Shown: one piece after another, positions 1-6,149 of the stretch | How positions within the stretch are numbered: position 1 is the stretch's first letter | How the letters are laid out: each line of letters opens with the position of its first letter | Origin: CAVSWN01 sp046728115 | GTDB lineage: Bacteria > Acidobacteriota > Vicinamibacteria > Vicinamibacterales > CAVVIG01 | Assembly (NCBI GenBank): GCA_046728115.1 | Contig: JBKPDW010000256.1 | Span: forward strand, 1-10,141 | Direction of reading: 5' to 3' | DNA: 10,141 bases | The notes under the pieces: model-generated | What the model saw: only the letters and a program-made list of their open reading frames with translations | Database searches by the model: none | Told to the model about the DNA's origin: nothing | Translations under genes and position numbers: made by a program

Positions 1-7
1 GGATCAA

Positions 8-3000
8 TCAAAACGTGAACCGTGCCTGGATCTGGGCCATCCTTGGCGGGTCGATGTTCGCGAACGCCGGGATCGCGTTTGTCGTGGTACCGACAGCCGC
101 AAGCTGGCCGAACGTCTCGTTTGGTGTGCCGGTATCGCCGAACGTCGTCTGCCCGCGACCGAGGTAGTTCCCATGATTGAAGATGTTGAAGCCCTCCAGC
201 CGGAGCAGGATCGCTCGGCCGGAGTGCTTGATGCGGCCCTCGACGAAGACCCCCACCTCCGAGGTCATGGTGCCGCGAAACGCCGACTTACCGATGACCG
301 ACCCTCCAATGACCGGCCGATCGTTGTTCGTACCGTCGCCGTTGTTGTCGATGCCAGTTGTGGCGTTGAACGGACGCGCCGACGCGAACTGAGTGACGGT
401 GCCGGCCGTGACGTTGTAGGGCACCTGATAGGCGAAGGTGATCACCGCGCGATGACGCTGGTCGAGCAGGCTCGGTCCGCGCTCGATCTCGCCGAGCCGC
501 GCGATGTTGCTGTCGTTCGGCCCCACACCGTTGCCGTCCGGTTCGGTCGTGTTGGTCCCTTTGGACAGCGTGTAGCTGACCGCGGCGTACGCTTTCGGGT
601 TGCCGCGGTAGCTAACCTGCGTCTGCAGACCGTCGTAATCGGCGACGCCGAGATTCATCAACACGTTGACCTGGGTCACGCCGCCGTTCACAGGCAGAAT
701 CGGACGGGTGGCGTTGGCTGCCGCCACGCTCCTCGTCTGACCCGGCGCCGTGCGATCGAACGGCGACGGGGCGTTCAAGTCGACGGTGCGATCGAGGTTC
801 GTCCAGTGCTGGTGCACGTAGTCGGACCCGACGAACCAGCCTTTCACCACTTCGCGCTCAGCGCCGATGGAGGTGACCTGGCTGCGTGGGTTTACGAATT
901 TGTCGGGGTAATTCGGCAGGAGGTCGAAGTTCAGACCGTACTTGGCGAACTGCGACTCGTAAAACGGTCGCTGGCCTGCGCTGATCGTGATATTGCGGGC
1001 GGGTAATTGCGAAGGCGGCAGAGTCCGAGGATCGAACGACAGCGGCACGCAGGGCGCGACCAGACAGGTCGGGAAGCCGAACTGCCCGGGGACGGCCGTG
1101 TACGTCGTCAAACCGTCCAGCCCGCTTTGCAGAGGTCCTGCGGCCAGATTCGATCGAATCTGCGTGTAGTACATGCCATACCCGCCGCGAATCGACGTGC
1201 GCGAGTCGCCATTCGGATGCCAGCCAAAGCCGAGGCGTGGGGCGAAGTTCCTCGTCGCGTCGGTCAAGGTCTGCCGGTCGTAGCGAAGTCCGACGTCGAG
1301 CGTGAGATCGTTGTTCACCCGAAAGCTGTCCTGTACGAACAGAACCGACATCCACTGCTTCAGCTCGTAGCTGGTGATGCCGTAGCTGATCGGCTGCGAG
1401 TACTGCTGCACGTCGGCCAGCGTCAACTGGTCCAAAGGCGCCGTCGTCGTATTGCGGAACGTGAACGTGCCGAGCACGGCGGTCCCGGGCTCAGTGCCCG
1501 AGCCGCCGGAGGTGTGATGGACCAGACTGCCGCCGAAACGGACGTAATGCTTGCCCCTGGACCACGATAATGTGTCTGCAACCTGCACCTGGTGGCCAAA
1601 GAGGTCGGCTAGTCGCGATTGCCCGACGGTGAACGGCACGGATCCGCTGCGGGTGTACGTCGTTGAGAGCGTCTCGGCCTCCCATCGCGTCACCGGGTCG
1701 CCGTTCAGGTAGGCGAGTCGCGCCTCGTTGAGGAAGTTCGAGCTGACAACCGACGTGTAATTGGCCTGAGCCGTCCATGATCCACGCGAGTACTTGCGAG
1801 CGACGCTTGGGGCGTTCGTACCGCCGACGGCGTCTTGAGGGTTGTTGTCGTAGAACCGATCCAGATTCATCCGCGCCATCAACGTCTGGCTTGGCGTGAT
1901 CTTATGGTCCACGCGTCCGTTGAACAGTCCCTGACGGTAGTTACCCGTGTACGCAAGGTTGCCGTCGGGCGGTAGCACGAATGCCGGCAAAGTGCTCGAG
2001 AGGTACGTCGTCCGATCCTGCGCCGTGTAGTCGCCACTTGCGAAGAAGAAGGTCCGATCCCTGACGATCGGCATGCCCACCGAGCCTGAGACCTGGGCCA
2101 GCGCATCCGGAATATCCACTGGATTGATCGCTTGCAGCGTGCTCGGAGTCGTGCAACTCGGCACCGACGGTGCGCAAAAGCCACTGGTCGAGAACGTCTT
2201 CGCCTGCATGCCGCCAGGACGTCCCATGAACAGCGCTTCGCCGCGCAACTCGTTCGTTCCCGACTTGGTGACGATGTTCAAGGCTGGACCGGAGGTCCAG
2301 CCGAACTCGGAAGAGAATGCATTCGAGAGCACCGTCATTTCCTGGATGGCTCCGAGCGGCACCGTGGCGATCATCGTCTGTCTGCCCCACGCTTCGTCGT
2401 TGTTCGCGCCATCGAGCGTGACCGTGGTCTGGCGGCGGCCACCCGCTCCGGTGACGAAGTACGTCGAGTTGACGAAAAGATCTCCGGTGCCTTTTGCCTG
2501 CCGAAACGCCGCGTTGAGGAGCGGCACCGTCGTCACCTTCCGCCCCAGGATCGGTGCCTCGTCGATCAACTGGCTGTCGAGCGAGCGGCCGATCTGCGGA
2601 TCGGCGCGGACGCCTTCGGCCGTGCCGAAGACGGTGACCTCCGCCTGTTCGGAACCGACGAGAAGCTTCATTTTCAGGGTCGCGGTCTCGCCTGCACGCA
2701 GCGTGATGTCCTTGCGCTCTTCGTTGCCGAATCCCTGCTTGGATGCGGTGACCGTGTACGTTCCGGTCAGTGACAATGCGGGAATCGTGGCGCTGCCGTC
2801 GCTTCCCGAGACGGCCTCGCGCACGGACCCCGTTGCGATATTCGTCACCGAAATATTCGCGTCCTTGACGACTGCGCCGGTCTGGTCGATCACGACGACG
2901 ATCATCGTCGACGTGTTGGGTGATTGCGCGAACGACGGGCCAGCTGCCGCGAGCGCGAACAGGATCGCGACAGTCACCGATCGCAGGAAGCGCAACGTTT

Positions 3001-3025
3001 CGATCCTCCGACGCGTGTTCATCAT
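8..3025 (-). CDS. TonB-dependent receptor, Oar-like, with N-terminal carboxypeptidase-regulatory domain
   Basis: Outer-membrane receptor of about 1005 residues that probably takes up or binds a large ligand using TonB energy; the substrate cannot be told from sequence. The N-terminus has an Arg-rich start, a hydrophobic stretch (about residues 17-28) and a likely signal-peptidase site after PSFA (residue 33). Residues about 38-125 form a CarboxypepD_reg-type beta-sandwich (IDQTGAVVKDANISVTN, then GTYTVTASKQGF). A plug domain follows to about residue 255 (VTLDGANNDEAWGR, NAFSSEFGWTSGPALNIVTKSG). The rest is beta-barrel ending in the terminal aromatic signature ARFTF. The start is placed at ATG 3025, or the adjacent ATG 3022, because an upstream in-frame extension would lie inside the preceding gene and the signal peptide begins here. 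The start overlaps the stop of the LamG-like gene, so the two are probably co-translated. No SusD-like partner lies in the window. The family call is firm; the exact start and ligand are not. Confidence 0.93.
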   Translation of the reverse strand: MMNTRRRIETLRFLRSVTVAILFALAAAGPSFAQSPNTSTMIVVVIDQTGAVVKDANISVTNIATGSVREAVSGSDGSATIPALSLTGTYTVTASKQGFGNEERKDITLRAGETATLKMKLLVGSEQAEVTVFGTAEGVRADPQIGRSLDSQLIDEAPILGRKVTTVPLLNAAFRQAKGTGDLFVNSTYFVTGAGGRRQTTVTLDGANNDEAWGRQTMIATVPLGAIQEMTVLSNAFSSEFGWTSGPALNIVTKSGTNELRGEALFMGRPGGMQAKTFSTSGFCAPSVPSCTTPSTLQAINPVDIPDALAQVSGSVGMPIVRDRTFFFASGDYTAQDRTTYLSSTLPAFVLPPDGNLAYTGNYRQGLFNGRVDHKITPSQTLMARMNLDRFYDNNPQDAVGGTNAPSVARKYSRGSWTAQANYTSVVSSNFLNEARLAYLNGDPVTRWEAETLSTTYTRSGSVPFTVGQSRLADLFGHQVQVADTLSWSRGKHYVRFGGSLVHHTSGGSGTEPGTAVLGTFTFRNTTTAPLDQLTLADVQQYSQPISYGITSYELKQWMSVLFVQDSFRVNNDLTLDVGLRYDRQTLTDATRNFAPRLGFGWHPNGDSRTSIRGGYGMYYTQIRSNLAAGPLQSGLDGLTTYTAVPGQFGFPTCLVAPCVPLSFDPRTLPPSQLPARNITISAGQRPFYESQFAKYGLNFDLLPNYPDKFVNPRSQVTSIGAEREVVKGWFVGSDYVHQHWTNLDRTVDLNAPSPFDRTAPGQTRSVAAANATRPILPVNGGVTQVNVLMNLGVADYDGLQTQVSYRGNPKAYAAVSYTLSKGTNTTEPDGNGVGPNDSNIARLGEIERGPSLLDQRHRAVITFAYQVPYNVTAGTVTQFASARPFNATTGIDNNGDGTNNDRPVIGGSVIGKSAFRGTMTSEVGVFVEGRIKHSGRAILLRLEGFNIFNHGNYLGRGQTTFGDTGTPNETFGQLAAVGTTTNAIPAFANIDPPRMAQIQARFTF

Positions 3026-3807
3026 TTCGGGCTCACCACGTAGTCCTTGAAGTAGCTGGTTGTGTCGGTTTTGGCCCACAGCCCGACCTTGCCGGCGACC
3101 GGCGGGCGCAGGACCGGGTTGTTCGCGGGAATCAGATCCGGATTCGGCGGCGCGCCATTGCGTCCCGGGCCGGGTTGGCTACCGAGCGTGCACTCGATAG
3201 CGATCGTGCCGTCCACCCACGTTTTCAGATCAGCGCCGTCGATCGTGAGCTTCAATTCGTGCCAGGCGCTGCGATCGAGCATGAACGGCTTGGATCGATC
3301 GCTGAACCGCACGTTCCGGCGCATCCCGTTGTGGAACTCCCACAGCGCAACGTTGTTCTCGGTGTCGTTGTAGCGCACAGCCAGCCAGTCGCCGTTCGGC
3401 TTGACGTTGAAGAGGATGCCGGACGCGCGGTCGGCATCGCCGGCGATCGTCTTGAATTTCACGGTGATCGTGCCGTTGGAGAAGTTGTCCACGCTCCGCA
3501 GGACCGCCACGGGGAAGTACGCGAACTGCTTGGCGTTGTCCATCAACTCTTCGTTGCTGGTGCCGTAAAGCCGACGGGCGCTTTCGACGAGCAGCCTTGT
3601 CGGATTGTCCTTGCTGGCCACCCAGGGCCGGCCGTCGATCATGATGACCTTCTCACCAGCGTCCTGAGCCACGACCCAGCTGCCTACCATCGGCTCGAAC
3701 GTCGCGGGCGGCCGGCCGACTGCTTCCTTCGAGAGATCGACTCTGATGTCCGCCGCCCGGAGTGGCGCGACAAGAACGAGCGCGGCAACGATGACGAGCC
3801 GATTCAT
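3022..3807 (-). CDS. secreted LamG/concanavalin-like jelly-roll protein
   Basis: Exported protein of 261 residues, function unknown. The start is ATG 3807, preceded by a strong Shine-Dalgarno AGGAGGA (3813-3819) at 5-nt spacing; a longer in-frame extension to 3849 has only a basic tail (RKRRRTG) and is rejected. Residues 1-18 form a signal peptide (MNRLVIVAALVLVAPLRA). The body reads like a LamG or DUF1080-type jelly roll: repeated strand patterns such as NGTITVKFKTIAGDADRASG, GDWLAVRYNDTENNVALWEF, WHELKLTIDGADLKTWVDG and the closing GKVGLWAKTDTTSYFKDYVV. Such folds commonly bind or cleave carbohydrate, but no catalytic acid pair can be assigned, so a ligand-binding periplasmic or surface role is inference. 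It overlaps the receptor gene by 1 or 4 bases, which suggests it works with the receptor. Confidence 0.8.
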   Translation of the reverse strand: MNRLVIVAALVLVAPLRAADIRVDLSKEAVGRPPATFEPMVGSWVVAQDAGEKVIMIDGRPWVASKDNPTRLLVESARRLYGTSNEELMDNAKQFAYFPVAVLRSVDNFSNGTITVKFKTIAGDADRASGILFNVKPNGDWLAVRYNDTENNVALWEFHNGMRRNVRFSDRSKPFMLDRSAWHELKLTIDGADLKTWVDGTIAIECTLGSQPGPGRNGAPPNPDLIPANNPVLRPPVAGKVGLWAKTDTTSYFKDYVVSPK

Positions 3808-3873
3808 TCCGGTCCTCCTACGTTTCCGCCTTTGCTCGCGATGACGCAAGCGAGCGACGGCGACACAAGCCCG

Positions 3874-3899
3874 CGTCGCTCGCGCTTACGCGAGCGACG
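3874..3899. repeat. perfect 11-bp inverted repeat overlapping the permease stop codon
   Basis: Arms CGTCGCTCGCG (3874-3884) and CGCGAGCGACG (3889-3899) are exact reverse complements around a 4-nt loop that contains the TAA stop of the permease gene (3886-3888 on the minus strand). A third arm copy, GCGAGCGACG, lies at 3850-3859 and could pair with 3874-3883 instead. There is no T-run after the stem on the minus strand, so this is not a classic intrinsic terminator; an mRNA-stabilising or attenuating hairpin between the ABC genes and the LamG/receptor pair is possible. Confidence 0.75.
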
Positions 3900-5229
3900 T
3901 TCGGCGTGACAAACCCGTAGACCACAACCCGATGGCCATCACCGTGGCCGGCCAGATCCCGAAAAACACTGTTGCCGCGCCTCGCGGCGGCACGGCCAGC
4001 GGATGACCCCGGAAGATCGCCTCGGCGTCCTCGGCATGCGGCGTCACGCCCGACACGGCATAAATCGTTTCGAGCACGCCCTCTTCGGTCGTCGCCCGGC
4101 TCATCGCCTTCCGCCCGTCCATCTCGTACCAGATTTCGCCATAGTGCGGGCTGTTCTGTTCGAACAGCCCGATCGACGTCGCGGAAATGTATCGAACGCG
4201 CGTTCGTGGCAGCACGCGTCGGAGCTTCGACAATGCCCGGCGGTCCAGATCCGCACGCCGCGGATCCTCCGGCGCAAGATGGACCTGAATGCTCAGGGGC
4301 GTCTTGATTTGCCCCAGCGCGCGCTCGTCGGATTCTGGAAACGAGTTGGCGCGGTTCTCCGACATGTCCCAGCTCGTCGTCGCCAGCGTACCGGCCATGA
4401 TCGCCGCGACGGCGAGCGCGCCGAGCGCCGCCGAATCGTAGGCGCGATGCCAGACGGGCACCCCCACGCGCATCCAGATCGACGCCAGCACGAGTCCGGC
4501 GCCGACGAGCGTCAATGCGATCAGGACGACGTCGAGTCGTACCAGGCCGTGCTGAAATTCGGCGACCATGGCTGTCGGCGTATAGCCTGCCGCCTGCTCC
4601 CACACGCCCCCGTGCACTGCCGCGATGAAGTTGAGGATCCACGTCCCAACCGTGACCGCGAGCGTCAGAATCGCGGCGGTTGACGGATGCTCGGTGACTG
4701 CCGACGTCGCCGCCGCGAGTGCGATTGTCAGGCATGCGTTCAGCAGATGTCCGGTCACGATCGTCGCAAGCTCCGGTCTGTAGAGCGTGCCGCCGTACGT
4801 TTTCCACAGCACCACCGCAGCGGCGGGAGCACCCATGGCCACGATCCAGCCTCCCAGCAGGACGGTCGCTTTGACCGCCATGCGAGCAAACGCCGACATC
4901 GGATGCTGCAGCTCCAGCTTCAGCGCGCCGCTTTGACGGTCGCCCGCGACGAGTCGAATGCCGACGAAGGGCAGCAGGAACGCCGCCGCGAGCTCGCAGG
5001 CGCTGAAGGTCGGCGCCCACACGCCGATGAGTGGCGAAAACGCTTCGCCGACGCCAGCCGTCGTGCCGTTCAGACCGCTGGCTTCCGCGTACGTGCGCAC
5101 GGCGCTGATGAACGACACACCGACGAGCGGCCCCATGGCGAAGAGCATCACCCACCACGCGCGCGATGCGATCAGTTCGCGGCACTCCTTGTCGAGCAGC
5201 CAGACGATGGCCCTCCTATGTGAGAGCAA
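3886..5229 (-). CDS. ABC-2 type permease with fused GldG-like periplasmic domain
   Basis: Inner-membrane subunit, about 447 residues if it starts at TTG 5229, partner of the ATPase just upstream. Several hydrophobic segments can be seen: near WWVMLFAMGPLVGVSFISAV, then ATVLLGGWIVAMGAPAAAVV, IVTGHLLNACLTIALAA, AILTLAVTVGTWILNFIAAV, VVLIALTLVGAGLVLASIW and ALGALAVAAIMAGTLA. A soluble stretch of about 100 residues follows (about 285-390; SWDMSENRANSFPESDERAL, SIQVHLAPEDPRRADLDRRA, HYGEIWYEMDGRKAMSRATT), resembling the ABC_transp_aux/GldG domain, before a last hydrophobic segment (ATVFFGIWPATVMAIGLWS). The cargo is unknown. The start is uncertain: there is no ATG or GTG near the junction, and the N-terminal motif (VWLLDKECREL) needs translation to begin upstream of it. 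TTG 5229 has AGAGG 6 nt upstream and overlaps the ATPase by 14 nt; ATC 5208 directly after a strong AGGAGGG is the alternative. An in-frame ATG at 5325 lies deep in the ATPase and is unlikely. Confidence 0.88.
   Translation of the reverse strand: MLSHRRAIVWLLDKECRELIASRAWWVMLFAMGPLVGVSFISAVRTYAEASGLNGTTAGVGEAFSPLIGVWAPTFSACELAAAFLLPFVGIRLVAGDRQSGALKLELQHPMSAFARMAVKATVLLGGWIVAMGAPAAAVVLWKTYGGTLYRPELATIVTGHLLNACLTIALAAATSAVTEHPSTAAILTLAVTVGTWILNFIAAVHGGVWEQAAGYTPTAMVAEFQHGLVRLDVVLIALTLVGAGLVLASIWMRVGVPVWHRAYDSAALGALAVAAIMAGTLATTSWDMSENRANSFPESDERALGQIKTPLSIQVHLAPEDPRRADLDRRALSKLRRVLPRTRVRYISATSIGLFEQNSPHYGEIWYEMDGRKAMSRATTEEGVLETIYAVSGVTPHAEDAEAIFRGHPLAVPPRGAATVFFGIWPATVMAIGLWSTGLSRRTSLA
5211..5217 (-). 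promoter_or_regulatory. Shine-Dalgarno AGGAGGG overlapping the ATPase stop codon
   Basis: The last two bases of the ATPase TAG stop (5216-5218) are the first bases of a near-ideal Shine-Dalgarno for the permease. No usual start codon follows at normal spacing: the next in-frame codons are GCC, ATC, GTC, TGG and CTG. The ribosome may use ATC 5208, or the site may assist re-initiation around TTG 5229. Confidence 0.55.
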
Positions 5230-5983
5230 GGAAGACCTCTTCGAGATCCGAGGACGGTTCGCCTCGCGCGGCGGCAACCGCGGAGAGTTCGTCGAACGTG
5301 CCTTCGCCGCGCACGCGCCCTCCACTCAAAAGCACGAACCGATCGCACACCCGCGCCGCGTCGCCGATCTGATGGATTGACAGCAGCATCGTGCGTCCGG
5401 CTGCCGCATGCCCGCGCAGCGTCCGCGCCACGTCGCGGGTTTGCCGAAGATCGAGACCGTCGAACGGCTCGTCGGCCAGCAGGATCGGCTGCGGGGTCAG
5501 CAGTCCGATGGCCAGCAGGACACGTTTGCGCTGCCCCTTGGACAATGTTCCGATTGGCGAATCCAGCAGTGGCTCGAGGTCCAGGTGCCGCACCACGTCG
5601 TCGCGCGAAACTCGCGCCGCTTGGGGTCTGACCCCATTTGGCTGACCGGCGGCTCGTTCGGATCTGACTCCGCCAGCCCAGAAGCCGACGGTGAAATCAA
5701 GCGCCCAGCGAACCGTTTGCGCAGACCATGGCGCGATGCCGTCCGGCAGGTAAAACATCATGTCCTTGCGCTCGGAGGCCGAAAGCGTCCGGCCGCCTGC
5801 GACCAATGTGCCGGTGTTCGCCGGCAGGACGCCGCCGAGACACTCGAACAGAGTGGTCTTTCCCGATCCGTTTGGACCGATCAGGCCGAGTACCTCTCCC
5901 GGCTGGATCGAAAACGACACCCCGCTGAGCGCGGTGAGGTTGCCGTACCGCTTGGTCAGATTCTGAATTTCGAGCAACAACAC
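5216..5983 (-). CDS. ABC transporter ATP-binding protein
   Basis: Cytoplasmic ATPase of 255 residues that powers the adjacent ABC-2 permease. Visible motifs: Walker A GPNGSGKT (36-43), ABC signature LSKGQ (147-151), Walker B ILLADEP (167-173, D171 and catalytic E172), D-loop GLDL (176-179) and H-loop His 204 (SIHQ). At the usual Q-loop place the sequence reads FYLPDGIAPW (77-86), with Asp rather than Gln. Residues about 104-124 (GGVRSERAAGQPNGVRPQAA) look like an insertion in the helical subdomain and coincide with palindromic DNA. The start is GTG 5983; an in-frame TAG two codons upstream bounds it, and the following TTG codons at 5980 and 5977 are alternatives because the only nearby Shine-Dalgarno-like bases (AGG) sit 2 nt from the GTG. 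The family assignment is certain; the transported substrate is unknown. Confidence 0.95.
   Translation of the reverse strand: MLLLEIQNLTKRYGNLTALSGVSFSIQPGEVLGLIGPNGSGKTTLFECLGGVLPANTGTLVAGGRTLSASERKDMMFYLPDGIAPWSAQTVRWALDFTVGFWAGGVRSERAAGQPNGVRPQAARVSRDDVVRHLDLEPLLDSPIGTLSKGQRKRVLLAIGLLTPQPILLADEPFDGLDLRQTRDVARTLRGHAAAGRTMLLSIHQIGDAARVCDRFVLLSGGRVRGEGTFDELSAVAAARGEPSSDLEEVFLALT
5622..5671. repeat. paired TCTGAC palindromes inside the ABC ATPase gene
   Basis: TGGGGTC-T-GACCCCA (5622-5636) is a perfect 7-bp inverted repeat around one base. A second, degenerate relative, GGATCTGACTCC, lies at 5660-5671. Between and around them, GGCTG (5640-5644) can pair with CAGCC (5674-5678). The palindromes encode similar peptides in the ATPase (NGVRP and GGVRS). 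The arrangement looks like a small dispersed palindromic element captured in frame. Confidence 0.6.
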
Positions 5984-6149
5984 AGCCTATGGATCATGCC
6001 GCGTTACTACCAGCCGCCGTAGAACAGCGATGAGGGGCTGGCGGTTGGGGATTCGGGATTGGGAAGAGGGATTGGGATTTAGGGATTGGGGATCGCGTCG
6101 CGGATTGGGGAATTCCAATCCCCAATCCCCATGCCCCAATCCCCGACGT
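5984..6149. other. intergenic gap between peptidase and ABC ATPase genes
   Basis: 166 bp between the stop of the S9 peptidase and the GTG start of the ATPase, both on the minus strand. The peptidase-proximal two thirds are low-complexity G-runs with an inverted repeat (separate entry). I see no convincing sigma-70 promoter in the roughly 60 bp next to the ATPase, so it is open whether the ABC genes have their own promoter or are read from the peptidase gene. Confidence 0.7.
6047..6144. repeat. degenerate GGGATTG tandem array with inverted half and G-quadruplex motifs
   Basis: The plus strand from 6047 to 6110 carries nine runs of two to four G, mostly in the register GGGATT(G/C). From 6120 to 6144 the pattern inverts to four CCCC runs with exact 3-nt spacers, so the minus strand reads G4-N3-G4-N3-G4-N3-G4, an ideal intramolecular quadruplex motif. 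Arms GGGATTGGGGAT (6082-6093) and ATCCCCAATCCC (6118-6129) are exact 12-bp reverse complements that could form a hairpin instead. The array begins 5 bases after the peptidase stop codon, in its transcript, where it could act as a 3' stabiliser or terminator-like structure. Confidence 0.8.

Noticed and set aside
173..1006. Long plus-strand open frame inside the TonB receptor gene
   Set aside because: It is antisense to a clear receptor; Arg/Val/Ala-rich composition without any motif is typical of a high-GC shadow frame.
3874..3899. Intrinsic terminator at the permease end
   Set aside because: The stem is strong, but no run of T follows on the minus strand; it is listed as an inverted repeat instead.
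2920..3909. Plus-strand open frame of 329 codons across the receptor start and the LamG-like gene
   Set aside because: It is antisense to two genes with signal peptides and a good Shine-Dalgarno; no family resemblance and Arg-rich.
3818..5185. Minus-strand 455-codon frame in another register of the permease
   Set aside because: Extremely Arg-rich and without membrane segments, while the overlapping frame has clear transmembrane helices.
6047..6144. CRISPR-like repeat array
   Set aside because: The units are about 7 bp, degenerate and without spacers; this is a low-complexity tandem repeat.
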